Origin: Gautieria morchelliformis
Taxonomy: Eukaryota > Basidiomycota > Agaricomycetes > Gomphales > Gomphaceae
Length of the DNA: 64,000 nucleotides
Assembly: GCA_015179125.1 (NCBI GenBank)
Contig: WHVA01000363.1
Location: 1-64,000, forward strand
Direction: 5' to 3'
Shown here in pieces: positions 44,201-56,899 of the stretch (within the stretch, counting starts at the first letter, position 1; every line of letters begins with the position of its first letter). Made by a program: the position numbers and the translations under genes. Below the pieces are notes generated by a model. The model saw only the letters and a list, made by a program, of their open reading frames with translations, searched no databases and was not told the origin of the DNA.

Positions 44201-44599
44201 CAACTTCATACGCTGAGGTCCATGACCGTATGGTATCCCTTTGCAGGTCATCCGCGATGGATGGGCGTACACTGGACGACGACCGATCCGGACTACTGTC
44301 TCTCCTCCTGGCGTGTGTAGGGTCGACTCGCACCACCGAGCGACGCAGTCTTATAGTCCCACACGTCAATCTGTGGCGTCTGTTGAACTTGCAATGCAAC
44401 GTCACCTTTGTTATTATCCAATCGAACGTCTTCAAGTTTTGGGACGATGCCTTATGTGTGGCGCTTCAAGTTCTCACAAAGCTCGGTTGTACAATTTTGT
44501 TCTAGCTGCCCTTTCGTTATCTCTGCTTGTACACATGGGAGAGCCCTGGGCGTATCCATGCCTATGTGGGGAGGGGGTTGTGTTCGTCATCGCGCCTAG
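41281..44599. other. Long region without a recognised gene
   Basis: Many short frames on both strands (up to 139 codons at 43713-43294, minus), none with a recognised domain. A T-run of about 14 lies near 43609-43622. No LTR, TIR or tandem array seen. It may be decayed genes or repeats too old to read. Confidence 0.4.
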
Positions 44600-44995
44600 G
44601 TATCGTTCTCTTCATCTGGCATCACGAGGTCCCGCAAGGTCTTGCTGAACCATTGCGTGCTGTTCAGGTACTTGAAAAGGGCGGTACGCTCTCGCTGGCT
44701 CCGCCGCCCTTTATTTATTTATCTTGCTTTCGCTCGCCCTTTTTTTGCTCCTCTGCGGAGCCCTTGTCCCAACTCCTTTCTCTGCTCCTTGCACTCCGGG
44801 AAGTTGAACAGAAAGTGATGTACCGTTTCATCTGCTCTTCCGCATACTGGGCACCATGCCGGACTCTACTTTGCCTATTTGAAACAGATGCTTATTCAAC
44901 GCGACGTGGTCGGTCCCAGGAAGGTAGGCACTCTCGACTATCTGGGACCCTTGTCCACCCCCAACGTAGCTCACACAAGTTGCACTAGGCTTGGT
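44600..44995 (-). pseudogene. LINE 3'-terminal fragment (Cys-His C-terminus)
   Basis: Minus strand reads DHVALNKHLFQIGKVES, then, shifted by one, CGRADETVHHFLFNFPEC (C-H-C pattern), KEQRKELGQGL and, further, ALFKYLNSTQWF. This is the typical C-terminal region of fungal LINE ORF2 after RNase H. Only the 3' end is present. Confidence 0.8.
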
Positions 44996-47900
44996 TCAGA
45001 GCGACACTGAGTCTCGCCCGACGCTTCAAGGACCTTGAACATACATATCGGTGTACTATATTCGCGAGGTTACTTTCGGTCGCTAACGCCAATCTCTCTG
45101 GTTCCAAGTAATCTTTTTGAAGAAAAAAGTCTAAGATTGGCTGTCTGGTCACCAGTCGATCCTTTAACTACCTCAAAAGTACTACGACAAGCAACCTGGT
45201 CATGATTTTCCCATGATTTTGCACCTCAAAAAAAGATCGAAATCGAAATCCATAACGAACTCCTTCTAACTTACCCAATGGCACATTGGTTTCAAGATAT
45301 ACGAACACTCCACCGCCCTGAGGGATTGGCGCTTGTTACTCGGTGAAAGTCGAGAATTCCCGTCAAGCAGCGACGATGACTATGTTGTCCTTCTGCCGAG
45401 GCTCTGCTGAGTTTATCATGATCAAGTGTCGTGACACATGAACTTGCTTATGCATTACGAACCGACATTCCCGTCGTTCTCATGAGAGAACTCAGTACCT
45501 ATCACGGACGCCATATATATAAAACCTACAAGAATTCTCCTGGGGTGTCCTTGAAGATTATAGGCGCAACTCTCCGGGTGTTCCAATGGTACGCATTCTC
45601 GGTCGCACTGCAGGAAGCTTCCCACCAACTGGCGGTGGTGGTCCGCTATTAGACCCACGTTGATGGCCTTGGAATCGTTACTATTTCATTCCCCGATACC
45701 AAGATACCCTGATATACCAGGGCATGGAAGATCCACTGGCTCTGAAGACTCAGACTCGCCCGTTTGTTAATCCGAGAGTACTTAGGACAGTATACCCGTT
45801 GTACGCATTCTCCCAGAACGGCCGGATCACGCTGAGCTTCCATGATGCACCATTTTTGTAGGACGCATCTTTCTTTCTTTCCATGGCATAACTGATGATT
45901 GGATTTACCACTTTTGCACAGGGTGTTGTTGACGCCGCCAGCCCTGTATAGTGTCCCAAGGTATCCCAACCATACGATCAGATCTCGCACCTGGCACAGT
46001 CCAGCCCACGAAGATAAAAACACCTGCCAGGAGGCATTAATGTGATCAGCACCATCTCTGCAGCTCGTGGGCGTTTGCCATCACGGTCGCTGATCTTGTA
46101 GCGTCCAACTGCCTGTAAACCATCGTCGATCCACCAGGACCCAGTCGAAGCGTTGACGCCGGAGATACCCGAAAGAATCTCCAAACCATCGAAACTCATT
46201 TCTGTCTCGGGACCCACGTCTCCGATGAAATCGACTGGAAATTCACAGCAAGTTTCAGCAAAAGGAACGAGCACATATTCCATTCACCTTCACAGTAATA
46301 TAGACGGGTAACTCAGGGGCCGTCCTACTCAAGCTCACGGTTCACGCACGTCGCAGACCAGGACGAGACCAGGACGTGCAATTTTGTTGTTGACTCAAAT
46401 CGGATTGGGTCACATGCATTGTGGCAGAACACTAGCATTCTCTGGAAAGACCTATTGGCGCCAGCAATGCTTGCCCGCGTTGGCACTGTCAAAGTTGACT
46501 CTGTTCGAGTTACCGATCGAGTCATTTGACGGCGCTGATGCCATGCTAGAGTCAAGATGGGGCGGTATCGACCGGGGGTGGTAGTTTTCCAAATTGGTTA
46601 TTCATTCTTGTTCAACTGTGGTTCCACGGTCGTGCGGGATGGTGTCGGCTTTGAAGAATCTTCTTAAGGTCGTTATAAAAGTAATGTAATGGCTTCTGGA
46701 GACCTCATTCCGTACACCCTGTGCCTGGATAGCTTCATGGTCCACCGACTCCCACGCAGAAAATCGTAATGTTTACCTTCGCAGGCGGCACATATATCCA
46801 AGGGTCGGAGGCGTTCCAGTGCTTTTTTACGGCGCACATACTCCATGCCAATGGTTTTCGACAGCCTTCAACTTCCAAATGTTCCCCTAGCTATCTCAGT
46901 GCTTATGAACAGATGTGGGTGATATGTATGATGCCCATAGATGTGCAGCCTATTGCCGATTGTCTATGTCGATATTGCTTTCACTCCATGGCGTCGAGTG
47001 ACATCTGCGCCGACAGGCCTTGAATCTGTCGTGATCATTTGATGGAAATCAAGCAGTCTCGACGTACATGACATGGTCGGAGCGCTCCAGAGTAGGTCAA
47101 TGAAAGTTAACAACCAAGATGAGAGTGAAGCTCAAATAATACTTTCCATGGTGAGCAACTCCTGAAGTTTGCTGTCACTTTTCTGTAACACCAACTGTTT
47201 GTGAGCAAGGTTGGATGGCCGTAGCAAATGAGAATCAAATCGCATCTATATTTAAAGGCCGAGGCATCGGGGAAGGGAATACAAGTTTGCTGGGGCAGGC
47301 GCGTATCTGATCAGTAAGTCCGGAGTACTACTTGGGTTGCTCATTGTCTCAATGTGATATTTGACTTCCCACAGTCAACGCGCCATCCAGCTCCAGAGTA
47401 CCATTCCACTATTATTCGTGCATGGGTGTGCATGACCCACTGCGCCACGGGGAGGAGCGTAAAGGGATCCGACCCATCTCCTGAGTGTTACCATGGACTC
47501 GCTTGGACATTGGCTTGAGCAGCACAAGAACAAGACACAGCTTGAAGCGCGATGAGCCCTGTTGCGCTCGACGTGGAAAGGAATGAGTCAGACATGCTAA
47601 AGTCCTACTTCGAACTTTGCTTATTAGACATGACCACCAGGCAACCCATCCGGCTGCTTTCTCATTCAAAACGGTGCTAGATGGCGCGAGGTTCGACAAT
47701 TATGTGGGCCCTTCCTGAGCGGCTGGCTGTCAGCCATACATCCCATCCACCTCAACCTCCGCCCTATTCGAAGATTTGGCTGTAGTTCATGTCATCTGTA
47801 TTCTTCGTATTCCCAGAAAATCGGAATGGAGACAGGTCGCAGCTTCATGAAGGCTTGGTCGTGTACCCAGCCCGGCTGGCAACAACCCAAATTGCAGCCT

Positions 47901-48252
47901 CCGTAGTGGTCTGGTTCCAGGCGGAGCATCACGGCAGCCTCGGGTCTACCTCGAGAGTGGGTCCAACCCTCACGGCTTCAAGATCGGCCTACTCCCCGGT
48001 GCCTTCAAGCTTCTCATGGTCCCTGGTCCTACCCAACCTCTTTCGTGGTTCTTCTCCCGCATATCTCCCACAACCTGCATGTTGCAAAGACTGATCAACG
48101 TCAGATCTCCCAAGGCATGTCTTGTCGTACTAGAGGCCCGTTGGTCTCCCGATGCCTGGCAGCTGATGTGCTTAGCGATCCGCCAAAGGACCCTGAGCCA
48201 CCCCCCAAATACCTTCAGACGAGTCCTCAATCCACTCCGCAAGTCCGGAAAA
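44996..48252. other. Region without a firmly recognised gene
   Basis: The only protein-like frame is minus 46283-45978 (DFIGDVGPETEMSFDGLEIL, VNASTGSWWIDDGLQAVGRY), about 90 codons, not assigned. Around 47960-48100 a frame reading FKIGLLPGAFKLLMVPGP looks coding-like but is too short to name. Otherwise nothing. Confidence 0.4.
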
Positions 48253-50269
48253 ATGTTATACTCTTGCATTTCGCTCTTCTCCCTACTTAGGGTAGCGGCT
48301 GGCGCTCGTGCAGGATGGCATTTTGTTCAAAACGGAACATCTGGGACCTTGGTCCTGGAAGAAGTGATCGTGTCTCCCACTTTGCTATAATGTTCGACAA
48401 AGCCAGTACCGATCTTCTATGGTTAACGGACATTCGGCCTGGGGTGTTCTTTGAATCTCGAGGCGAACACTGCGTCGCCGTTGGACGTTGTTCCGATTCG
48501 TTCTGTGCTCAAAGCTTTTTTGACTAATGGGACTATGGTGAAAAGATCATTTTATGATTCCATTCTATTTTTGGGTGGGAATATTCCAGCCATCCACAAG
48601 CCCAAGATGGAGTATGGGAATCAGAATTTTGGAATACTGTATCGGCCCAAGCGGGGCTGGGTGTACTCTTTTCGAGGATCCCCAGACCTTCACTTGGCAG
48701 AAACCAGATGGGACATGTCGGCGCTAAGAATTTCGATGGCTCGCTGGTATGTTCAACTAACGACATCAACTGGAGCTAGTCTCATATTCCATAACAGATT
48801 ATTGGTGGTATGCACGAGTCAACTCCGTCTTATAATACCCACCCGTCAACAGTATGAAATTCTTTCCTCCTAAAGATGCTGGGGGCCCACGTGCTTCCCC
48901 GTTCCTCCACGAATCCACTAGCCAATTTGTTCCTCGGTGTGTATGAAGCGGCGTCGCTTGTTACTTACCCTATTCAGAGGATTTGTCCTTCCTGACTGCC
49001 AATTTTTTTTTTGCCGCGAATCATGATAATCGCACCGTCATTTATGATGTCGACACCCACACAGAGACCGTACTACCTGACATTTCTAACAGCGTCAGAG
49101 TCACAAACCCTTTCAATGGGACTGCCACACTACTACCACTGTCCCTGCCAGTTTCACTCCTGAAGTGCTCGGTGTCACGCACCACACCATCTTTGAATCT
49201 GACCTCCCAGACCTGCATCTACTCAATGCAGCAGAATTACTTTGACGCCCGCGTGAATCAAGAAGGGCTGGACAGACCACGTATGGTGCCAGAGTTTATC
49301 CTGCACCCAAAGGGCCAGGTTCTCATTATCAATGGGGCGGGGACGGGCTATGCTGCCATGGATTCAGTCGCTGACCCGATCGGGAACCTTTCGAACGCCG
49401 ATCATCCTGTGTGAGCAACTTACAAGGTTTTTCTCGTGCGGCGTACGTTATACTGAGTTTTATCACAGGTCACCATCTGAACAGCTTCGTCAGCTCATCA
49501 GCAATGTGGGTCTGCCTACAATTTTGCACGGATGTATCACTCGTCAGTGACCTTGACACCAAAAGGGTAATTCTTGACGGATATTCTGCCAAACCTCTCA
49601 TAGTTTTGACGCCACATCCGTAGTAATCTTTTCGCTGGTTCCAGCCCGAATAACAATCTCGTCAATAATACTCTATTTCACACGTAAGTTGTTACAGGTA
49701 AATTGGCTACTTCACTGATCACTTTCACTAGTGAATTCCAAGTCGAATTTTTGGACCTACCTTTCATGACTGTGACGCGACCAGCATTTCTCAGTATGCT
49801 ATCAGATAGCCTTCAATGGAGTATTCAAAGTCGGCGTCTCAATCCCACTAAACCTTTCAGCATCATCCAAAGGGTATGTTCAGAACAGCAAGCTCTTTTT
49901 CATGCTCATCTCACATTCCCGCAAGTGGTTCTCATGGATTTGGGATTCTCCACTCATGCATTCCACACCGGCTCTCGCCTCGTCTTTGCGAAAGCACAGC
50001 TCTCCGAGGATCGCACTTCGCTAACATTCACGAGCCCGCCGAATTACAGAGTATACCCGCCAGGGCCAGGTTGTTATATTATATAACCCCGGTTACAGCT
50101 CACTTATTATTCAGTGCTACTCCCTGCCTTCGTTTTCTTGACCGTCGATGATGTTACAAGCGAAGGCATGCAGGTAATGGTCGGAACGGGGGCATCACGT
50201 CCTATAGCCGACAGAGGAGTCAAATCTAAAGGGTGTAGAATGTTACTACATTTTGTCACAGAAACCTGA
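48253..50269 (+). pseudogene. Glyoxal oxidase (copper radical oxidase) gene, frameshifted
   Basis: Secreted copper radical oxidases oxidise small aldehydes such as glyoxal and supply H2O2 for peroxidases during lignocellulose attack. The start ATG at 48253 opens a signal peptide (MLYSCISLFSLLRVAAGARA) followed by GWHFVQNGTSGTLVLEEVIV. Landmarks: NLEANTASPLDVV, SLRIS with HLAETRW nearby, DVDTHTETVLPDISN, VRVTNPFNGTATLLPLS, NGAGTGYAAMDSVADPIGN, EFQVEFLDLPFM, LMDLGFSTHAFHTGSRLVF, DRTSLTFTSPPNYRVYPPGP, FLTVDDVTSEGMQVMVGTG. Clean GT-AG introns are seen, for example about 49684-49731, 49874-49924 and 50069-50118. Single-base frame changes near 48390, 48418, 48450 and 49805 break the frame. Stop TGA at 50267-50269. 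Either a recent pseudogene or a gene with consensus errors. Confidence 0.82.
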
Positions 50270-50289
50270 GCCATGTATTGTATTCGTTG

Positions 50290-51673
50290 GTCCAGCGGAA
50301 AGGTCGGCGTTGAGCCTATAAATTCCGGGCTTGTATTTGGCCTTCGAGTATTCCGAACCTGCTTGTCAATTCAGACCCACTGGCACCTGTGATGGGAGAA
50401 AGTATCAAACTGCAACTATCGCCTCTGTTGCTTGCAGCGGAATTGCCATGGTCCATGTCGTATGGTATGCATTTTAATTCGACGAAACTGCCTTCCGCCA
50501 GACAATAAGATGGAAATGTGAATGAAATAGCAACTTGAGCGATATCGTACAATGATACAAAGACGCGCCTAAGATATTACTTGGAAGAGACAGCACTCGC
50601 AGCAGATATAGTCATCCATGTGAGAACGAAGTCATCGCATGGGTGACTAGGGCCTTTCCCAGGATGATTTGAGGGAGAACCGCAAATTAAATATTTATTT
50701 CGTCGCCTCTACCAGGTCGAACCGTAAAATATCGGCGCATAGATGTTGTTACATTTGATTGTTGAAGTTGAATTTCTCCAGCCAGAGTCTGAACGTTGAA
50801 CTGAAAAGTCTGTGTCTTGTCTTTTATGTAATGCAGGACACGAAATAAACCAACAACCTACCTCCACAAAACTTGGAATGCTTGCCTCTTCTGTCCCGTA
50901 CACCTTTCCATCACGCCTCATTAAGATCCCCCATGTGGACTATCCTCTGACCACCAATCAGACACAATACGCCCCAGCGGTGACGGCGCATAACATGGAA
51001 ACTTTTCTCCGAGACGTGCCAGAGATATGTTGTACAGAGCCGCCTGGAGCTCGTGGTGTGAGAGCGGGTTGAGGGACGTGGAAGGAAGAGGCTGCGTGTT
51101 CACCGGCGCTATCACGTCGACCGACTGTGACAGGTCCCGGTGGTGATCGGGAATACTGGAGGGCAGTTCATATGGGTGGTATAGGTATATAGGACCCAAA
51201 TCGCCATGCGTGTCTTGATTTGCAGCGCCGTCTTCGTCGTCGTCGAAGTTATTTGAGGTAGTGACTATTTGAGATGATTCGGTGGCGCCCAGGTCGGAGG
51301 CCCGAGCAGAGCCAGCAGAACGGCCTTGGATGCCTAAGCTGCCAGACCGCAGCGCACAATCTCGCTGTAGTGAGGACATTGGGGGGTCTTCATCTTGACT
51401 TTCCTCTCTACCACCTTGGATTTCCTCTCTGCGGGAAATACTGAGAAGTGGTTTTTGGGCCTGACGGCGTAAGCGGGCGAGGGTTAAGGGGGGCGGCGGG
51501 GGTCCCTTTGGAAACAGTCCAACTGAGGACTTGCCAGTCCGGTGCTGGGAATAGACGTGCCTGTGCCGTAGAGGGGAGCGTTCTGGAGGGCTAGAGATAT
51601 TTGAAAGGCCGTCCATGGGCTCTGCAGATGTAGACGTATTAGTAAACAGAGCTGGCTCTGTACGGTGGGTCAT
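50290..51673 (-). CDS. Unassigned protein gene, mostly disordered
   Basis: From ATG 51673 a 250-codon frame: Ser/Pro-rich with a PPPPP run (GLFPKGPPPPPLTLARLRR), acidic patch FDDDEDGAANQ, then a more conserved-looking end LSHHELQAALYNISLARLGE and GRIVSDWWSEDSPHG. Frames further down (50921-50709 and 50552-50316) are also open and may be later exons. No recognised domain. It lies tail to tail with the glyoxal oxidase gene. Confidence 0.5.
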
Positions 51674-52214
51674 CGCTGGAATAGAGCAGGTTGTCAGGCT
51701 ATAATAATATTGTTCAGGAATTCAACTGCAGACAACATACCTGCCTTATCCTGGAGAGGGGATGCTGTAGGAAGCGGGTTTCGTGTCTTCGAAAGCATCC
51801 TGTATATCGGTTTCTATGTCTACAAGTGTGGTAATGTTCCCATGGAATGATGGTAGCGCCCGGAATTTCCAAATCAAAAAGTGAATTCCTATAGGTGAAA
51901 GCAGCATTTCCTATAGTCCTATCTAAGAGTGAAACGCGGGGGGTGGGTGGTTGTGGGCACCGCTTACAAATAATGTTACGTAAAAATTAGGTCAGCGGAG
52001 CGAGCGGCGCAGCCGCGAGCCCTAGGCCCAGGCCCAGCCCAGACCGACCGGTCTCTGGGGCTTGCCGGTACACCGCTGGGTGACCTGGCAGACACTGCGC
52101 AGCCGGTCCCCTCTGCCCTCCTTCTACCACCATCCCATCCCATCCCATCCCTCCCACCACCTGCATCCCTTCCATTAACATCCTATCTAGGTTCTTTCTG
52201 GTGGGTTTGATGCT
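51674..52214. other. Non-coding stretch before the tandem array
   Basis: Includes a GC-rich part at 51995-52110 and four CATCC-type repeats near 52130-52150. The 5' terminus of the Helitron should lie in or near here but was not identified. Confidence 0.4.
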
Positions 52215-52930
52215 ACTGAAACTGCCTTTTTATGTTGGTTATTTATAATTTCGCTTTTTTGGCCTTTTTTAGGCACTTTTCAAGTGATATTTGTCCTGTC
52301 ACTGGTGCACTGAGTACCTGGGTGTTTCTGGTGAGTGTTATGCTGTTGTATCTGCCTTTTCCTGATGCTTATTGTGTTCTTATTTGCTATAATTTCGCTT
52401 TTTTGGCCTTTTTTAGGCACTTTTCAAGTGACATTTGTCCTGTCACTGCTGCACTGAGTACCTGGGTGTTTCTGGTGAGTGTTATGCTGTTGTATCTGCC
52501 CTTTCTTGATGCTTATTGTGTTCCTATTTGCTATAATTTCGCTTTTTTGGCCTTTTTTAGGCACTTTTGAAGTGACATTCTTCCTGTCACTGCTGCACTG
52601 AGTACCTGGGTGTTTCTGGTGAGTGTTATGCTATTGTATCTGCCTTTTCTTGATGCTTATTATCTTCTTATTTGCTATAATTTCGCTTTTTTGGCATTTT
52701 TTAGGCACTTTTCAAGTGACATTCTTCCTGTCACTGCTGCACTTGCTACCTGGGTGTTTCTGGTGAGTGTTATGCTATTGTACCTGCCTTTTCTTGATGC
52801 TTATTGTGTTCTTATTTGCTATAACTTTGCTTGGTTGGCATTTTGTAGGCACTTTTCAAGTGCATTTGTCCAGTCACTACTGCATACCCTACCTGGGTAT
52901 TATCCCCTTTCTGGTACGTTTTTGTAACTG
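52215..52930 (+). repeat. Five-unit tandem array, exact 144-bp period
   Basis: The marker ATAATTTCGC (ATAACTTTGC in the last unit) starts at 52245, 52389, 52533, 52677 and 52821: 144 bp each time, with no indels. Each unit contains a pyrimidine tract ending TTTTTTAG, a segment of about 58 bp, then CTGGTGAGTG, that is, a splice acceptor-like and a donor-like signal. The period equals 48 codons and one frame reads a hydrophobic repeat (FAFLAFFRHFSSDICPVT, VFLVSVMLLYLPF). Confidence 0.92.
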
Positions 52931-53034
52931 TATCTGCTATTTGCAGTATTTATATTAGGATCAGTGGCTTTGCAATCCGTCTGAGATACCCGCACAGCCT
53001 GTTTTCCCTGAGTTTGCCTTAATCTGCTTGCAAT

Positions 53035-56000
53035 GTAAGTCTGATATTGATATCTTTATCCTCTCTCTACTCTTATGCCTGCATTTCTCAGGGATCCATC
53101 TACCCCAGAGAGCAACCGTCGGCGGGTGCGTGAAAGTGCGAGGGAGGGGCAGGAGGTGATGACACCACCCAGTCATCGGAGAGCGCGTCGGAGAGCGCAT
53201 ATTGGAGCTCAGACCCAGCCACCCCCTCCACCACCGCCTTTGCCATCCCTCACCCTCCTTCTAGAAGCAGTGCAGCCGATCCTTTTCAACAACCTGTGGC
53301 AGGGCCATCACGTCCACCAATGCCTGCGGGGCCATCACTTGCTCCTGATCCCAGTCCTACAGAGCAGGTGGCAGCCCTTCGTGCTCAGTTAGCAGTTATC
53401 ACACCATGGCAGCCCCTGAGAGGACATAGGCCAGACCCTGTACAGCCAGCTCCATTGCGCCCTCCTACGCTGCATTGCCCCTCTACGCTTGCGGGGCCAT
53501 CATATCCACCTGATCCCAGTCCTGGAGAGCAGGTGGCAGCCCTTCGTGCACGGTTAGCAGGTATCCCACCATTACAGCCCCTGAGAAGAAATAGGCCAGA
53601 CTCTGTACAGCCAGCTCCTGTAGTAGGTTCTGCAGCAATTGCTCAGTTGCGTGCTCAGGCGCTGGAATTGGACAGCCTGTAGTAGGCTCTACAGCGGTGG
53701 CAGATTTGCATGCTCATGCTGCTGGTATACAGCCTATCCCAGCACAGCCCTTGGGAAGACACAGGCAGGCACCTTTACAACCAGCTCCTAGACCTCCTGT
53801 AGTAGGTTCTGCAGCGGTCGCAGCATTGCGGGCTCAGGCTAATGCAGTAAGACCAATGCCTCGGCTACTCCCTGCACTTCTGCGGCCTCTTCAGCGACTG
53901 CCTGCACCTCCTCAGCCTCCTCAGCCACTCCCTGCTCCTCCTCAGCCTCCTCAGCCACTCCCTGCACCTCCTCGGCCTCTTCAGCCACTCCCTGCACCTC
54001 CTCGGCCTCCTCAGCCACTCCCTGTACCTCGGCAGCGTCCTCAGCGACCTCCTCCTCCTATTCCACTTGGTCGCTCTAGAATAATCGAGGCAGATGTGCA
54101 GCGTCATGATCTGGGTCCCATGGTTATTCCCTGCCCTGACTGTGGAGCATTACACTGGATGGCAGAACGCCTGCAGAAATCCTCAAATCGGCGGCCCAGA
54201 TTTGGTGATTGCTGTATGGAAGGAAAGGTGCAGCTTCCAGAGCTGCCAGTGCTCCCTCAGCCATTGAGACGGCTCTTAGAGGGCCAGGACCCTGAGCCAA
54301 ACGGTTTCGCAAGAACATCAGGCAGTACAATGCTGCATTTGCATTCACTTCCTTGGGAGCCGAGTTTGACTAGATTTGCTTCGGGAGGGTCGTGGTCCAT
54401 ATGTCCTCAAGCTGCAGGGCGAACTGTATCATACTCATGGCTCTCTCATCCCTAACCCTGGGAGGCGGATACAGTATGCCCAACTTTATATATATGATCC
54501 AGCATTGGCTTTGGCACAGAGGAACGCGCGTAACCCAGGTCTGTCTCCAACTATCATGGGAGACTTGCAGGAAATGCTCCTCCTATGCAATCCTCATGTT
54601 CCCATATATAGACAAGCGGCCGAGAGGCTCAGAGCTCAGGGACAGAATGGTGAGATCCGGGCTAGGCTCACATACAGGGAACACAGGGATCCTAGGAGGT
54701 ATAATATCCCTACTGCGGATGAGATTGCGGTGGTTCTTCCTGGAGATGGCATCATCCCTGAACCTAGGGATATTATTGTCCAGCTCAAAGGTGGACGTTT
54801 TAAAAGGGTATCCGATATGAATCCAAACTATGCCTCTCTTCACTATGTCTTGCTCTTTCCCAGGGGAGAGTTGGGGTGGCAACCTGGTATTCGCTATCGC
54901 CAATTACCAGACGGGCGTGAGCGAAGTGGGCGTGTCACCCAAATTCAGTTCCATTCCTATCGTCTCTTCCAGAGAACAGAAGAACCTACAACACTCCTGC
55001 GCACTGGCAAATTATTCCAGCAGTACATTGTAGACTCTTGGGCCGCTGCAGAGCAAAGCAGGCTGTGGTGGATCAGGACAAATCAACACACTCTCCGTGC
55101 TGAGATGTATAACCAGATGATGGATGCCTTTCATCGCAATGACAATGACAGAGATCCAAACAACTTCGGCGCAAGATCCATTCTGCCTGCCACATTTCAG
55201 GGGGGGACACGGGACATGCAGCAAAACCTGCAGAACTCTCTGGCCATTTCAAGGAAGCATGGTGTGGCTGATCTCTTTATTACCATGACTGCCAATCCCA
55301 ACTGGCAGGAGGTATTGGATGCATTGTTGCCCGGACAAACTCCTCAGGACAGGCCTGACCTGGTGTCGCGGGTGTTCCAGCTCAAAAAGAAATACCTCAT
55401 TGACTTGATCGTCAAGGAAAAGATTTTTGGGGAAACCGTCGCTCGCGTCCACACCATTGAATTCCAGAAAAGGGGACTCCCACACATGCATATTCTTATC
55501 TGGTTTGAAAGAGATTCCAAGATCAGACATCCACATGAGGTGGATTCAATGATTTCGGCAGAGTTCCCTGATCCAGAGACTCATCCTGTCCTCTACTGGT
55601 TGGTCTGTGAGCTGATGACACATGGTCCCTGTGGACAAATGAAACCAAACGCACCCTGCATGGAAAATGGCAAGTGCAAGAAAGGCTTCCCAAAGCCATT
55701 CTGTGAGGAAACCAGTCTGAATGAGGATGGATATCCAAAATATCGTCGTCGCAATGATGGAAGGCTGCACAATGTCAGAGGTGACATGCTGGACAACAGA
55801 TGGGTTGTGCCATACTCTGCTCTGCTCTTGCTCAAATTCTGGTGTCACATCAACCCTGAACTCACCATCAATGTGAGGTGTATCAAGTATATCCACAAGT
55901 ATCTCTACAAGGGCCATGATCGGACCACCATGGAGTTTGGTTGCACCCAGGATGAAATTAAGCAGTACCTGGACGCTCGCTATGTCAGTGCTCATGAGGC

Positions 56001-56388
56001 CTGTTGGAGGTTGCTGGAGCGGGAAATCCACACCCAGGTGCCTGCAGTCATGGCACTCCCAGTCCATGAAAAGGACCATCACACAATCATCTTTGATCCC
56101 AACCAGGATGTGGACAACATCCTGGAAAGGGCTGAGGCAAAAAAGACACCGCTCATGGCTTACTTTGAGGCCAATGATATCTACCCTGAAGCACGTGATC
56201 TGCTCTATGTGGAGTTTCCTGAGCATTTTACCTGGCACTCACAGGAAAAGGTATGGACACCACGCCAAGGAGGTTATAGCATCGGTCGCCTTCACTTTGC
56301 AAACCCTAGATCAGGAGAGAGATTTTTTGTGCGCACTCTCCTCACAGTGGTCAAGGGGGCTAGATCCTTTGAGGAGCTTAGGTCGGTG
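53035..56388 (+). pseudogene. Helitron Rep protein, N-terminal and Rep (HUH) domains, truncated
   Basis: Rolling-circle transposase. A likely intron at 53035-53091 precedes a Pro/Arg-rich region with two copies of a PSPxEQVAALRAxLA repeat (53340-53580) and a VGSAAxAxLRAQA repeat, then a QPLPAPP-type array. A zinc motif CPDCGALHWMAERLQ (near 54135) and TSLGAEFD-like sequence follow. From 54376 one frame is open for 677 codons: GRGPYVLKLQGELYHTHGSL, NARNPGLSPTIMGDLQEML, then the Rep core with HUH motif GLPHMHILIW, CMENGKCKKGFPKPF, and the tyrosine motif KYIHKYLYKGHD. It ends at ARSFEELRSVC, in the region before the Pif1-like helicase, where copia-3 cuts in. At least three frame changes upstream of 54376. 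No helicase in the window. Confidence 0.92.
53865..54060 (+). repeat. Pro-rich coding minisatellite in the Helitron gene
   Basis: Tandem units of CTCCCTGCACCTCCTCAGCC type encode repeated QPLPAPPRPP. They lie in the presumed disordered N-terminal part. Confidence 0.85.
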
Positions 56389-56886
56389 TGTAGAGGACAG
56401 GAATTATAGGCAGTAGGTATGGACTTGTTATTCAAAAGAATAGACTAGAAATCAATTCACTCTCTCAGTGAATTTAGTGGTCACTATAAATATATTATAC
56501 ACTACCTAGAAATCAATTCACTACAGAGGATTTCTAGGTCAATAAATGCAAAGACTACTAGACTAATTTACTTGCCTCTCTCAGTGAATTTAGTGGTCAC
56601 TGAGAGAGGGGGAAATGTGTTCCACTGCGCATGTACTACTACCCGGCCCTTTAGCGCCCAAGAGCTCGCGCGTCGAAGTCATTTCAGACTCCGCTGGGTG
56701 CAGCCGCTTGTGAAAGTAGGAATAACAAGATGAAATAGAGAGATAAGGAATGAGTGGAAAATTTCGAAAATAACCAGAGAAATGGATGCATAATACAAGA
56801 ACAATGTGAGAAGAAATTGGAAGGCCACACAACAAATTGGATATATTATGCTTGATTTTGGTGCAGGAGCATAAATGCACCCAACA
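56389..56886 (-). repeat. 3' LTR of copia-3 (498 bp)
   Basis: Minus strand TGTTGGGTGC to CTCTACA. Preceded in element orientation by GAGGGGGCG. It contains two copies of the CTCTCTCAGTGAATTTAGTG repeat about 110 bp apart, the arrangement lost from copia-2's 5' LTR. Confidence 0.93.
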
Positions 56887-56899
56887 CGCCCCCTCAAGC

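Noticed and set aside
47950..48110. Possible cytochrome P450 N-terminal piece (FKIGLLPGAFKLLMVPGP)
   Set aside because: Too short, with no heme-binding or other P450 motif nearby.
52215..52930. CRISPR-like array
   Set aside because: Units are 144 bp of continuous repeat without spacers, and the setting is a fungal nuclear genome.
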